Assembly: GCF_003369575.1 (NCBI RefSeq)
Contig: NZ_PIOC01000017.1
Coordinates: 186,001 to 250,000, forward strand
DNA from: Oceanobacillus arenosus
Lineage (GTDB): Bacteria; Bacillota; Bacilli; Bacillales; Amphibacillaceae
DNA length: 64,000 nt
Direction of reading: 5' to 3'
A program made the position numbers and the translations under genes. The notes beneath the pieces were generated by a model. The model worked only from the letters and a program-made list of their open reading frames with translations. It searched no databases and was not told the origin of the DNA. Positions 7,893-17,304 of this stretch are shown here, piece by piece (within the stretch, counting starts at the first letter, position 1; every line of letters begins with the position of its first letter).

Positions 7893-10067
7893 ATGAGAAG
7901 TAGAAAGAAAAAGGAAGAAAAGCGACGCATTAAACTGCCAAAGCGTTGGAAAGTTTTCTTCACAGTTATTGGGATTTTGTTTGTGCTCGCCGTGATTGGT
8001 TTCGCTGCTGTATTATATGGTGGTCGACTTGTTGTCAATGAAGAAGCGTTAATTTTAGATACGACAACAACACTTGAAACTACTGACGGTAAGGTCATTG
8101 GTAAATTATATAATGAAAATCGAACAATGATATCGATTGACCAAGTACCAGATCATGTGAAAAATGCCTTTATCGCAATAGAAGATCGTCGCTTTTATGA
8201 GCATGCTGGTGTAGATGTCAAATCAGTCTTCCGCGCTGTTTATAAGGATATATTAGCAATGAGCAAGGTTGAAGGTGCAAGTACTATAACCCAGCAATTA
8301 GCAAAGAATTTATTCCTATACAATGATAAAACATGGTCACGTAAAGCAAAAGAGGTAATGGCTGCAATTTATCTCGAACAGAAATTCTCGAAGGATGAAA
8401 TACTGGAATTATATTTAAATGAAATTTACTTTGGTAATGGAGTATATGGAATCGAAACAGCATCGAATTACTTTTTCTCGAAATCGGTTCATGATTTATC
8501 GATTGCAGAAGGAGCATTGCTTGCAGGGCTTGCAAAAGCACCCAATGGCTACTCGCCAATTAATCATCCTGATAAAGCATTAAACCGAAGAAATACCGTG
8601 TTACATTCAATGGAAGATGCAGGGATGATTTCAACGGAAACAAGATTAGTTGAAGAGGGGAAACCGATTGATTTAGCATTACAAATACTGGAAGCTAATC
8701 CATGGGCAGATAGCTATATCGATCTGGTAATGAAGGAAGCAAGTGAAGAACATCAGCTTTCAATTGATGAGTTAAAACGAGGTGGGTATCGCATCGTAGT
8801 TAACATGGATGACGATATACAGCAAATAGCTTATGAGAAATTCCAAGAAGCGTCCTATTTCCCAGGCAATACAGCTGGTATTGAGGGGGCATTTACTATG
8901 ATGGATCAGGATTCAGGTAACATTATTGCGGCTCTAGGTGGCCGGAATTATCAGCTAGGCGATTTGAACCGAGTGACAGTTAAAAGACAACCTGGTTCGA
9001 CGATTAAACCAATCGCTGTTTATGGGCCTGCCATGATGCAACCCGATAAGTATCAGCCTTATACACTTTTGCCCGACTATGCAACAGATCATAATGGATA
9101 TGTCGTTTCGAATGCAGATAATGTTTATTCAAATTCAATCACGATTTATGATGCCCTGAAGTATTCAAATAACGCTGCGACTGTTTGGCTTTTAGACGAA
9201 ATTGGGATTGATTACTCCAAGGAATATTTACAAAAGATGGGAATCGATATACAGGACGAGGGTTTAGCAATCGCTTTAGGCGGATTATCTGAAGGAATTA
9301 CCCCATTGCAAATGATGGAGAGCTACCGGACATTTGCAAATGCAGGGAAAATAACCAATTCGCATACGATTGACCGGATTTACAATCAAAGTGGAGAAAT
9401 GTTCTATCAAGCAGAACCATTAGAAACAGAAATATTTAGTCCGCAAGTCGCTTGGAATATGACAGAAATTTTATCAGAAGCGGTAGAAACTGGTACAGCT
9501 GATGCAGGTGAATTCGATAAGGCTTTAGCAGGAAAAACAGGTTCTACAGAGCATCCATTAGTAGAGGGACAAACGAAGGATGCATGGTTTGTTGGTTATA
9601 CACCACAATATGTAATGGCGCTATGGATGGGGTATGATAAATCAGATAAGGAACATTATTTGACTGGTGGAAGTAGCTATCCAACAAGCTTAACGAAGGC
9701 GATATTAACGGAAATCGATAATACGGAACCGCTTGTTGAAAGCTTCACGAAGCCAGATTCGGTAAAGGACTTGCCAAAACCAATTACACTCCCTTTAATT
9801 ATGAATTTACAAGCAAGCTATGAATTTGGTGGATTTTCTATTGTTAAAGGAAAGCTATTATGGCAGGGATCAGAGGATAAACGTGTCATTTACCGAATTT
9901 ATCGTGAGGAAGATGGCATTGATACAAGAGTTGGCGAAGTAGTTGGAGAAACCGAGTTTATTATTAGTAATGTCCTATTCAAATCAAATCGGTATTATAT
10001 TGTTCCTTACGATCCACTTACGAAGCTAGAAGGCACAAGATCAGAAACGATCGAATTATCATGGTAA
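7893..10067 (+). CDS. pbpF: Class A penicillin-binding protein (PbpF-like)
   Basis: A 724-residue bifunctional peptidoglycan synthase. After a basic cytoplasmic tail (1-25) a membrane anchor spans about 27-48. The glycosyltransferase (GT51) domain follows, with EDRRFYEHAGVD near 96-107 containing the catalytic Glu, and EGASTITQQLAKN. The transpeptidase domain has GSTIKP (active Ser near 369), SNN near 424 and KTGS near 547. The last about 95 residues look like a fibronectin-III-type domain. ATG 7893 is preferred over ATG 7875 because AGAGGTG sits 7 bases before it. Gene order hmoB-pbpF-hemEHY equals that of B. subtilis. Confidence 0.92.
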   Translation: MRSRKKKEEKRRIKLPKRWKVFFTVIGILFVLAVIGFAAVLYGGRLVVNEEALILDTTTTLETTDGKVIGKLYNENRTMISIDQVPDHVKNAFIAIEDRRFYEHAGVDVKSVFRAVYKDILAMSKVEGASTITQQLAKNLFLYNDKTWSRKAKEVMAAIYLEQKFSKDEILELYLNEIYFGNGVYGIETASNYFFSKSVHDLSIAEGALLAGLAKAPNGYSPINHPDKALNRRNTVLHSMEDAGMISTETRLVEEGKPIDLALQILEANPWADSYIDLVMKEASEEHQLSIDELKRGGYRIVVNMDDDIQQIAYEKFQEASYFPGNTAGIEGAFTMMDQDSGNIIAALGGRNYQLGDLNRVTVKRQPGSTIKPIAVYGPAMMQPDKYQPYTLLPDYATDHNGYVVSNADNVYSNSITIYDALKYSNNAATVWLLDEIGIDYSKEYLQKMGIDIQDEGLAIALGGLSEGITPLQMMESYRTFANAGKITNSHTIDRIYNQSGEMFYQAEPLETEIFSPQVAWNMTEILSEAVETGTADAGEFDKALAGKTGSTEHPLVEGQTKDAWFVGYTPQYVMALWMGYDKSDKEHYLTGGSSYPTSLTKAILTEIDNTEPLVESFTKPDSVKDLPKPITLPLIMNLQASYEFGGFSIVKGKLLWQGSEDKRVIYRIYREEDGIDTRVGEVVGETEFIISNVLFKSNRYYIVPYDPLTKLEGTRSETIELSW

Positions 10068-10261
10068 TTGTCAATTAATATGCAAATTTTCTAGTTTAGA
10101 ATGATTACTAAATAAGACAAATTCATGACAATCGTGGCACATTGCTACACTTTTATGATAAAAATGGCTATAGTTTAGAATGGAAGCTCAAATTATGGGG
10201 CTTACCCCCTATTTGAATAAAGATATATACTATTTAAAGTACCTACAAAGGATGAATTTAT

Positions 10262-11296
10262 ATGTCGAGAAAAATCAATACTACAATCCTAAACGCATAC
10301 AGAGGGGAAGATACCGATTATATTCCTGCATGGTATATGCGCCAAGCAGGTAGATCACAGCCCGAATACCGAGAAATCAAGAAAAAATATTCTTTGTTTG
10401 AAATTACACATCAGCCAGAGTTATGTGCGTATGTAACACGCCTGCCTGTTGAAAACTATGGAGTGGATGCTGCGATACTTTATAAAGATATAATGACACC
10501 ACTTCAGCCGATCGGCGTAGATGTAGAAATCAAATCTGGTATTGGTCCAGTGATTCATAATCCAATTACTTCGTTTCAGGACGTTGAAAAATTAGGGGAA
10601 ATAAATCCTAGTGCAGATGTTCCATACGTACTTGATACAATCCGTTTACTAACGGAAGAGCAATTAGATGTACCGTTAATTGGTTTTAGTGGTGCACCAT
10701 TTACACTTGCAAGCTATATGATTGAAGGTGGCCCTTCCAAAAACTATACGAAAACAAAAGCACTGATGTATCGTGAGCCTGCAACATGGTTCGCATTGAT
10801 GGATAAGCTTGCAGATATGATTATTACATATGTAGAAGCACAAATAGAAGCAGGGGTAAAAGCAGTACAAATCTTTGATTCATGGGTTGGCTCATTAAAT
10901 GCTTCCGATTACCGGATCTTTATTAAACCAGTAATGACGAGAATTTTCTCTGAATTACGTCAACATCAAGTGCCATTAATTATCTTCGGTGTCGGTGCAA
11001 GGCACCTATTACTTGAATGGAATGATTTGCCTGTCGATGTTATTGGCCTTGATTGGCGCACATCGATTAAGGAAGCAAGAGAAATGGGCGTAACGAAGGT
11101 CGTTCAGGGTAACTTAGATCCAGCAATCTTACTTTCCAAATGGGAAACGGTTGAAGATCGTGTGAAGATAATATTGGATGAAGGTTTAGAACAAGGAAAG
11201 TATGTATTTAACCTTGGACACGGGGTAACACCTGAAATAGATCCAGCAAGACTGAAGAAATTAACAGAGTATATTCATGCTTATACAAAAGCTTAA
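10262..11296 (+). CDS. hemE: Uroporphyrinogen decarboxylase
   Basis: A 344-residue enzyme that decarboxylates the four acetate side chains of uroporphyrinogen III to give coproporphyrinogen III in haem synthesis. Signature [10 protein letters not shown] at residues 22-31 is the family motif, with [17 protein letters not shown] near 140-156 and the C-terminal [12 protein letters not shown]. Full length for the family. AAAGGATG precedes ATG 10262. First gene of hemE-hemH-hemY; a 194-bp gap after pbpF may hold its promoter. Cytoplasmic. Confidence 0.95.
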   Translation: MSRKINTTILNAYRGEDTDYIPAWYMRQAGRSQPEYREIKKKYSLFEITHQPELCAYVTRLPVENYGVDAAILYKDIMTPLQPIGVDVEIKSGIGPVIHNPITSFQDVEKLGEINPSADVPYVLDTIRLLTEEQLDVPLIGFSGAPFTLASYMIEGGPSKNYTKTKALMYREPATWFALMDKLADMIITYVEAQIEAGVKAVQIFDSWVGSLNASDYRIFIKPVMTRIFSELRQHQVPLIIFGVGARHLLLEWNDLPVDVIGLDWRTSIKEAREMGVTKVVQGNLDPAILLSKWETVEDRVKIILDEGLEQGKYVFNLGHGVTPEIDPARLKKLTEYIHAYTKA

Positions 11297-11399
11297 AGAG
11301 AAACTTCGATTCGTGGGGGTTCTTCTTTATCCCCATTTATTGTATGTTGAACAGAATCGGATATTTACGGGATAAATCTATAAAGTAGAGGTGTAAAAC

Positions 11400-12335
11400 A
11401 TGGAAAAAAAGAAAATGGGATTATTAGTAATGGCTTATGGCACACCAATGAAAGAGGAAGAAATTGAACCTTATTATACACATATTCGCCATGGCAGAAA
11501 ACCGGAGGCAGCTGCACTACAAGATTTAAAAGACCGTTATAAAGCAATCGGTGGTGTTTCACCATTAGCGAAGATCACCGAACAGCAAGCGAGTGCTTTA
11601 GAGGCACAATTAAATGCAGCGCAAGATAAATATGAATACAAAGCATACATTGGGTTAAAACATATTGCACCATTTATTGAAGAGGCTGTTGCTGAAATGG
11701 CAAATGATGGCGTAACAGAAGCTGTTTCACTTGTTCTCGCACCACATTATTCTACATTTAGTGTGAAATCGTATAACGACCGTGCAGCGAATGAAGCGGT
11801 AAAACACGGAATAACGATTGAAGCAGTCGAGAGTTGGTATAAGGAAGCTGGATTTATTAAATTCTGGGCAGATGGCATTAAAGCGATTTTTGATAATATG
11901 TCAGAAGACGAACGCAAAAAGGCTGTATTAATCGTATCTGCACACAGTCTTCCGGAAAAAATCTTACAAAATGGCGACCCATATCCGAACCAATTAAAGG
12001 AAACCGCTGAGCTTATTGCCGATGCTACAGGTGTTGCGAATTATGCACAAGGCTGGCAAAGTGAAGGAAATACACCAGATCCATGGCTTGGACCAGATGT
12101 ACAGGATTTGACGCGTGAATTATATGATAAAGAAGGATATCGTTCGTTTGTATATGCACCAGTAGGTTTTATTGCCGATCACTTAGAAGTCTTATATGAC
12201 AATGATTATGAATGTAAAGTTGTTTGCGATGAATTAGGTGCAAAATATTATCGTCCAGAAATGCCAAACGTTGCCCCACTATTTATTGAAACATTAGCAA
12301 ATGTTGTCTTAAAAAAAGTGAAGAGTGAAGTATGA
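11400..12335 (+). CDS. hemH: Coproporphyrin III ferrochelatase
   Basis: A 311-residue ferrochelatase. In Gram-positive bacteria this enzyme (also called CpfC) inserts iron into coproporphyrin III. The conserved segments SAHSLPEK (with the metal-side His near 183) and [14 protein letters not shown] (with the acidic residue near 264) are present, as is the N-terminal [27 protein letters not shown] precedes ATG 11400. Its stop overlaps the start of hemY (ATGA), indicating translational coupling. Confidence 0.95.
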   Translation: MEKKKMGLLVMAYGTPMKEEEIEPYYTHIRHGRKPEAAALQDLKDRYKAIGGVSPLAKITEQQASALEAQLNAAQDKYEYKAYIGLKHIAPFIEEAVAEMANDGVTEAVSLVLAPHYSTFSVKSYNDRAANEAVKHGITIEAVESWYKEAGFIKFWADGIKAIFDNMSEDERKKAVLIVSAHSLPEKILQNGDPYPNQLKETAELIADATGVANYAQGWQSEGNTPDPWLGPDVQDLTRELYDKEGYRSFVYAPVGFIADHLEVLYDNDYECKVVCDELGAKYYRPEMPNVAPLFIETLANVVLKKVKSEV

Positions 12336-13732
12336 AAAAAATGAAGAAAATCGTGATTGTAGGCGGCGGGATAACTGGGTTATCCGCCGCCTACAAATTA
12401 CAAAAGGAAATCGACAGTCAAGGACTTGCGATTGAATTGAAATTAATCGAAGCAAGTGGACGACTTGGTGGGAAAATAAAAACGCTAAAAAAAGATGGCT
12501 ATACGATAGAACAAGGGCCGGACTCCCTATTATCAAGGAAGCCTGTTGCAGTTAAATTAGTGGAAGAGCTAGGACTTGAAGATGAAATAATCCGTAATTC
12601 TACAGGGAAATCATATATTATTGTGGATAATGAATTCCACCGACTGCCACAAGGAACCTACATGGGGATACCGAAAAGTGAAGCATCACTCTTATCTTCC
12701 ACTTTAATTTCGGAAGTAGGCAAGAATCGTGCATTAGAAGATCTTACATTACCAAGAAGTAAAGCAGAGGAGGATCAGTCTTTAGGTTTATTCCTCCGCC
12801 GTCGTTTTGGTGATGAGTTAGTGGACAAACAATTGTCTCCACTTTTAGCAGGTATTCATTCTGCTGATATTGATAAAATGAGTCTTCTTGCAACATATCC
12901 AAATCTTCTTCAATTGGAGCAAACGAATGGAAGTATTATCAAAGGCTTACAAGAGACGATACCGACACCTCCCGAAAATAAGGAAATGAAGAACCAAGGA
13001 ATATTCTTCTCCTTTCGTGATGGCTTGGAAACCTTAGTACATCGACTTACAGCTAAATTAGCAGAAAATACGGTAATGGTAAATACTGCTGTCCAACAGA
13101 TTAAAAAAGAAAAGCAAGGGTATAGTCTGTTGTTAGACAGTGGAGATGTATACCAAGCGGATGCAATTATTGTAGCAACGCCACATCAAACGGTTTCAGG
13201 GATGTTTGATGCGTATGACTTCTTTAAAACCTTAGATGAGATTCCAAGTACATCGACCGCAAATGTTGTGATGACATTTGATAAATCAGCAATTAGCAAT
13301 GATATAGATGGAACGGGATTCCAAGTACCAGCTGTTGAAAACAATAATATTACAGCATGCACATGGACGAATAAAAAATGGCCGACAACGACACCAGAAG
13401 GAAAAGTGATGCTGCGCTGTTATGTTGGTCGCGCAAATGATCAATCATTCGTTAATCTAACGGATGTGGAACTGACGAATCTCGTCTTGAAAGATTTAGA
13501 GAAGATAATGGGAATTACAGCAAAACCAGATTTTACAGTTATTACACGTTGGCATGATGGAAGGGCACAATATAATGTTGGTCATCTAGACCGGATAAGA
13601 GATGTAAGAAGTCAACTTGAGCAAACCTTACCAGGTGTTTATTTAACTGGTAGCTCCTATGATGGAATGGGAATACCGGATTGCATTAGCCAAGGTGAGC
13701 AGGCAGCAACAGAGGTATTAGACTTTTTGTAG
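12332..13732 (+). CDS. hemY: Coproporphyrinogen III oxidase / protoporphyrinogen oxidase type HemY
   Basis: A 466-residue FAD flavoenzyme (also called CgoX) oxidising coproporphyrinogen III to coproporphyrin III in the coproporphyrin-dependent haem pathway. The dinucleotide-binding motif [14 protein letters not shown] lies at about residues 8-21, followed by [14 protein letters not shown] and the C-terminal FAD segment [16 protein letters not shown] 12332 overlaps the hemH stop; ATG 12341 is an alternative. The stop codon falls inside a 40-bp perfect palindrome. Confidence 0.94.
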   Translation: MKKMKKIVIVGGGITGLSAAYKLQKEIDSQGLAIELKLIEASGRLGGKIKTLKKDGYTIEQGPDSLLSRKPVAVKLVEELGLEDEIIRNSTGKSYIIVDNEFHRLPQGTYMGIPKSEASLLSSTLISEVGKNRALEDLTLPRSKAEEDQSLGLFLRRRFGDELVDKQLSPLLAGIHSADIDKMSLLATYPNLLQLEQTNGSIIKGLQETIPTPPENKEMKNQGIFFSFRDGLETLVHRLTAKLAENTVMVNTAVQQIKKEKQGYSLLLDSGDVYQADAIIVATPHQTVSGMFDAYDFFKTLDEIPSTSTANVVMTFDKSAISNDIDGTGFQVPAVENNNITACTWTNKKWPTTTPEGKVMLRCYVGRANDQSFVNLTDVELTNLVLKDLEKIMGITAKPDFTVITRWHDGRAQYNVGHLDRIRDVRSQLEQTLPGVYLTGSSYDGMGIPDCISQGEQAATEVLDFL

Positions 13733-13763
13733 ATAAGAGGGTATACCCTCTTATCTACAAAAA
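13724..13763. repeat. 40-bp perfect palindrome over the hemY stop codon
   Basis: The sequence from TTTTTGTAGATAAGAGGGTA to its exact reverse complement is symmetrical about 13743/13744 without a loop. The RNA would form a 20-bp-arm hairpin. Flanks run T5 to A7, so the T run precedes the stem on both strands, unlike a standard intrinsic terminator. Confidence 0.8.
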
Positions 13764-13789
13764 AACTACAGCTAAAAGGCTAGCTGTAG
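13759..13789 (-). terminator. Terminator of yhfH
   Basis: On the minus strand CTACAGCT (13789-13782) pairs with AGCTGTAG (13773-13766), followed by seven T. Confidence 0.8.
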
Positions 13790-13817
13790 GAAGAATTGCT
13801 CTAATTCAGATTAAAGC

Positions 13818-13946
13818 TTATCTTGCAGGATGATCACATTCGTCACATACATGACCATAGCAATCCGCTTTTTCGACGATGTCTTGCCCACATACGTCGC
13901 ATTTTCGGTTAGGTAGATTTTTAAAGAATTCGATAACGTTTTCCAT
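13818..13946 (-). CDS. yhfH: YhfH-like small zinc-ribbon protein
   Basis: A 42-residue protein, MENVIEFFKNLPNRKCDVCG at the N-terminus and CYGHVCDECDH at the C-terminus. Four Cys arranged as CxxC...CxxC suggest a zinc ribbon. Length, start and position between hemEHY and yhfI match B. subtilis YhfH, whose function is unknown. AAGGGGGATGAAG before ATG 13946 is a strong ribosome site. It has its own promoter and terminator. Confidence 0.85.
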   Translation of the reverse strand: MENVIEFFKNLPNRKCDVCGQDIVEKADCYGHVCDECDHPAR

Positions 13947-13988
13947 CTTCATCCCCCTTTTCGAATCATTAGTTAATTGATTACTAGT

Positions 13989-14018
13989 ATTGTATTACAA
14001 CAACGATCATTTTGTCAA
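13989..14018 (-). promoter_or_regulatory. SigA promoter of yhfH
   Basis: Minus-strand TTGACA (14018-14013), 18-bp spacer, TACAAT (13994-13989). Two TTGTAxxACA-like half sites flank it and could bind a regulator. Confidence 0.65.
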
Positions 14019-14044
14019 TGCTGTGTTACAACAAATTTACAATA

Positions 14045-14247
14045 GCGGAAGCGCCCGTTTGAGCTGTGTACGGACTGCGCCCCACAGGACGTGGGGTGGT
14101 TCGACGTTGCCACACGAAGTGGCGAACTTAGTCGAACTTCTCCTTGCCTTTTGAGATAAAGGAAACACAATGTGCGTAAGCGGTTGACTTAGATTACGGA
14201 GGTGAGGGAAGTCGCGCTAACGCTTAAGCGCTGGAGCTGGACGTGGC
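14045..14247 (-). repeat. Family R intergenic repeat, copy 1
   Basis: About 200 bp, GC-richer than its surroundings, the reverse complement of copy 2 (16300-16543) with few differences. It contains the hairpins CCCCAC/GTGGGG and GCCAC/GTGGC, the segment found in all copies (GGAGGTGAGGGAAGTC) and GCTGGAGCTGGACGTGG at its end. The part homologous to the outer end of copies 2-4 (GCTTAGGAAACTA) is replaced by unrelated sequence. Confidence 0.9.
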
Positions 14248-14315
14248 CAACGCTCGCGAGAAATTAGGATAGGGATTTTTATCCTTGTTACTATAAAAAA
14301 ATTGGAGTGATTTTA

Positions 14316-15050
14316 ATGAAATTAACGGTAATCGGTTATTGGGGTGGCTACCCTGCAGCTGAAGGTGCAACATCATCCTACTTATTGGAAAAGGATGATT
14401 TTTCCTTGTTAATTGATGTGGGAAGCGGGTCTTTATCAGCATTGCAAAAATATAAAGCGGTATCTGAGCTTGATGCTGTTATCGTTTCTCATTATCATCA
14501 CGATCATATTGCAGATGTTGGTGTATTACAATATGCCAGACTAGTACAGAATAATGTAACAGGCGGGGAAAAAGTGCTACCGATTTATGGGCATTTGGAG
14601 GATGAGCATGGCTTTGCGTCATTATCACATGACTATACGAAAGGGATTGCCTATGATCCAAAGCAATCATTAGAGGTGGGACCATTCACGATCACCTTTT
14701 TCAAGACGAAACATCCTGTTCCATGTTATGCAATGCGAGTAACGGACGGTGAAAATACCCTAGTATATACAGCAGATTCGAGTTACACGTCTGACCTTAT
14801 CCCATTTTCGAAGGATGCGGATTTGCTTATTACCGATTGTAATTATTATGCAGGGCTTGATGGATCAAAGGCAGGTCATATGACAAGCGAGGAAGGGGCA
14901 AGAATTGCGAGTGATGCAAATGTCAAAGCTTTATTGCTTAGTCACCTCCCGCAGTTTGGCGACATTAACCAATTAATGGAAGAGGCAAAACAGATATATA
15001 AAGGGGAAATTAATTTAGCTGCGAAAGGATTTATTTGGAAGTCATTGTAA
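14316..15050 (+). CDS. yhfI: MBL-fold metallo-hydrolase YhfI
   Basis: A 244-residue metallo-beta-lactamase-fold hydrolase, same length as B. subtilis YhfI. The metal site SHYHHDHIADV at about 56-66 is the HxHxDH motif; further ligands are GH near 95, the Asp in YTADSSY and the His in LLLSHLPQFG. ElaC/RNase Z-like architecture; substrate unknown. ATG 14316 is chosen because TTGGAG stands 8 bases upstream; GTG 14307 overlaps that site. It lies between two inverted family R repeats together with lplJ. Confidence 0.88.
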   Translation: MKLTVIGYWGGYPAAEGATSSYLLEKDDFSLLIDVGSGSLSALQKYKAVSELDAVIVSHYHHDHIADVGVLQYARLVQNNVTGGEKVLPIYGHLEDEHGFASLSHDYTKGIAYDPKQSLEVGPFTITFFKTKHPVPCYAMRVTDGENTLVYTADSSYTSDLIPFSKDADLLITDCNYYAGLDGSKAGHMTSEEGARIASDANVKALLLSHLPQFGDINQLMEEAKQIYKGEINLAAKGFIWKSL

Positions 15051-15144
15051 TTTCATATCCGACTTAATCCAAAGATCTGATCTTTGATTAAAGCAGAATT
15101 TAGTATTAAACTACTATATATAGAATATTAGGAGGTATTTGGTA

Positions 15145-16140
15145 ATGAAATTTATCGATAATAAAGGCATTCTTGACCCAATGGTAAACTTGGCAATTGA
15201 GGAATACATATTAGAAAACTTTGGTGAAAAAGACACGTATTTACTATTCTATGTTAATAAACCATCGATCATTATTGGCAGAAATCAAAATACGATTGAA
15301 GAGATTAACACAGATTATGTCGAGGAAAAAGGAATTAAAGTTGTTCGTCGTCTTTCTGGCGGTGGTGCAGTTTATCATGATGAACAAAACCTAAATTTTA
15401 GTTTTATTACAAAGGATGATGGGGAAAGCTTCCAAAACTTCGCTAAATTTACGCAACCAATGATTGATGCATTGAAGAGCTTAGGTGTTCCAGCAGAAAT
15501 GCAAGGCCGTAATGATCTTGCTGTCGAGGGACGAAAAATCTCGGGAAATGCAATGTTCTCAACAAGAGGTCGTATGTTCAGTCATGGTACATTAATGCTT
15601 GACTCTAAGATTGAAGAACTTTCGAAGGCATTAAAAGTAAATAAACTTAAAATCGAATCTAAAGGAATCAAATCTGTAAGAAGTCGTGTTGCTACCATCT
15701 CTGAATTTCTTGAAGAAAAGATTACTGTCGATCAATTTAAGGAATTAATCCTAAAACATGTCTTTGAAGTAGACAATATCAATGATGTCCCGCAATACGT
15801 ATTAACGGAAGAAGATTGGAAAAATATCAATGAAATTTCTAAAAATCGTTATCAACAATGGGAATGGAATTATGGCAAATCGCCATCCTATAACGTCCAG
15901 GAATCAACAAAATTCCCTGCTGGTCTAGTTGATGTACGTTTGGATGTGCAAAAGGGTATCATTGAAAATTGTAAAATCTATGGTGACTTCTTTGGTATCG
16001 GTAATATAGCTGATCTGGAAGCAAGAATTACTGGTGTGCGTCATGAACGCCAAGCAATTGAAAAAGCGCTAGAAGATTTCGATGTATCCCATTATCTAGG
16101 AAAAATCACAAAAGAAGATTTCATTAACTTACTTTATTAA
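15145..16140 (+). CDS. lplJ: Lipoate-protein ligase LplJ
   Basis: A 331-residue lipoate-protein ligase A type enzyme, which activates lipoate with ATP and transfers it to E2 and GcvH subunits. Motifs: RRLSGGGAVYHDEQNLNF near 68-85 (lipoyl-AMP binding), GRNDLAVEGRKISGNA near 120-135 with the catalytic Lys, and a C-terminal accessory domain (WEWNYGKSP). ATG 15145 with AGGAGGT 8 bases upstream gives exactly the length of B. subtilis LplJ. Own promoter likely in the 94-bp gap; ends in a clear terminator. Confidence 0.93.
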   Translation: MKFIDNKGILDPMVNLAIEEYILENFGEKDTYLLFYVNKPSIIIGRNQNTIEEINTDYVEEKGIKVVRRLSGGGAVYHDEQNLNFSFITKDDGESFQNFAKFTQPMIDALKSLGVPAEMQGRNDLAVEGRKISGNAMFSTRGRMFSHGTLMLDSKIEELSKALKVNKLKIESKGIKSVRSRVATISEFLEEKITVDQFKELILKHVFEVDNINDVPQYVLTEEDWKNINEISKNRYQQWEWNYGKSPSYNVQESTKFPAGLVDVRLDVQKGIIENCKIYGDFFGIGNIADLEARITGVRHERQAIEKALEDFDVSHYLGKITKEDFINLLY

Positions 16141-16261
16141 TAACAAAAACAACTCAGTTAAGATTGTAAAGGGTCTCGTTTTGATGGGCATATATAAAAA
16201 GTTGCCTAATTGAGATTCGAATTGACAAACTAAATGACATATAGAAATTAAAATCAGCGAT

Positions 16262-16296
16262 AGCTTTACCATATCAAATGGTAAGGCTATTTTTTA
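16262..16296 (+). terminator. Terminator of lplJ
   Basis: An 11-bp stem with one G.U pair (16262-16272 with 16278-16288), loop ATCAA, then ATTTTTTAT. Confidence 0.85.
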
Positions 16297-16299
16297 TTT

Positions 16300-16543
16300 G
16301 CTTAGGAAACTATAAAATTTGAACGTTGTGGATAACTTAATTACCGAGAATAGCCACGTCCAGCTCTAGCGCTTAAGCGTTAGCGAGACTTCCCTCACCT
16401 CCGTAATCTAAGTCAACCGCTTACGCTCCTCGTGTTTCCTTTATCTCAAAAGGCAAGGAGAAGTTCGACTAAGTTCGCCACTTCGTGTGGCAACGTCGAA
16501 CCACCCCACGTCCTGTGGGGCGCAGTCCGTACACAGCTCAAAC
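16300..16543 (+). repeat. Family R intergenic repeat, copy 2 (longest)
   Basis: Runs from GCTTAGGAAACTATAAAATT to GTACACAGCTCAAAC. Modules in order: AT-rich head, CACGTCCAGCTCTAGCGC, GACTTCCCTCACCTCCG, GGCAAGGAGAAGTTCG, a two-hairpin insert of about 60 bp, and tail. Inverted relative to copy 1; the two flank yhfI and lplJ. Confidence 0.92.
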
Positions 16544-16607
16544 TTGCTTTAAGCTTTTGTTCATTGTCCGGATAATGATGATTCTATCAAAAAAGGAGTG
16601 ATAACCT

Positions 16608-16646
16608 ATGTTAATTTTCATATATTATCAAGTATCTTTACTGTAG
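16608..16646 (+). CDS. Possible 12-codon leader peptide upstream of comK
   Basis: AAAAAAGGAGTG is followed, 7 bases on, by ATG 16608 and the frame MLIFIYYQVSLL then TAG. The ribosome site is as good as any in the window, yet it drives only a tiny hydrophobic peptide. A second frame from GTG 16598 runs 61 codons into the comK start. Whether either is translated is not known. Confidence 0.35.
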   Translation: MLIFIYYQVSLL

Positions 16647-16683
16647 TTTATACCAATAACAACAAAAAAACAAAACTATTTGT

Positions 16684-16696
16684 AAAATTTTGTTTT
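16684..16696 (+). promoter_or_regulatory. Candidate ComK box
   Basis: AAAA-TTTTG-TTTT fits the AAAA-N5-TTTT AT-box to which ComK binds, in the right place for autoregulation. The region is very AT-rich, so chance occurrence is likely, and a clear second box is not seen. Confidence 0.3.
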
Positions 16697-16779
16697 TTTT
16701 ACTTTCTAATTTTAGCAAATTATGATAACTTATTAATAAAGCCACGTTCTTTTCATTTTATATGGGAGGATGTTCAATA

Positions 16780-17304
16780 TTGATGATGAAAGATTTTTAC
16801 ACTCCGTATTATGAAGTAACACCGCTAACGTTGGCAGTTGTTGCCGAAAAGGGTCGAAATGGGGAAACAATTACAAGAGTGTTAGAAGAAGAGGTAGAGT
16901 ATGTTGTTGACTTTTCTCCTAGTAAAGTAATCGATTATGCTTGTAAGTTTTTTGGGTCGAGCCTCAAAGGTAGACAAGAAGGAACCCTTGACATTTGTGG
17001 AATTACTCATAAAGCACCAGTCTCAGTTGACCCTATAAGTGGAATGTACTTTTTCCCTACAACATCTCCGAAGAACCTCAAATGCTCATGGATTGCACAT
17101 TCACATATTGATCAAATAAATAAAGCTGGAGAGAATAGTACTGAATTCGTTTTTAAAAACGGAAAGAAAATTAAGCTTCAGGTATCTTATGGATCTATGT
17201 TAAACCAAGTGCAACGAACCGCACAATACCGCTATTTGCTCGATAATCGAATTAAATATTTACAGCGGAAAAATGCTGAGAAGATGGAAGAGCCACCACA
17301 ATGA
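16780..17304 (+). CDS. comK: Competence transcription factor ComK
   Basis: A 174-residue ComK family protein. Matching segments include VIDYACKFFGSSLKGRQEGT, ITHKAPVSVDP, MYFFPTTSP, WIAHSHI and SYGSMLNQVQRTAQ. In B. subtilis ComK activates the DNA-uptake and recombination genes. GGGAGGA (16764-16770) favours TTG 16780 (9-base spacing) over ATG 16783 (12). The C-terminus is shorter than the B. subtilis protein (192 residues). Possible autoregulation through an AT-box upstream. Its 3' end overlaps that of yhjD on the other strand by 53 bp. Confidence 0.92.
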   Translation: MMMKDFYTPYYEVTPLTLAVVAEKGRNGETITRVLEEEVEYVVDFSPSKVIDYACKFFGSSLKGRQEGTLDICGITHKAPVSVDPISGMYFFPTTSPKNLKCSWIAHSHIDQINKAGENSTEFVFKNGKKIKLQVSYGSMLNQVQRTAQYRYLLDNRIKYLQRKNAEKMEEPPQ

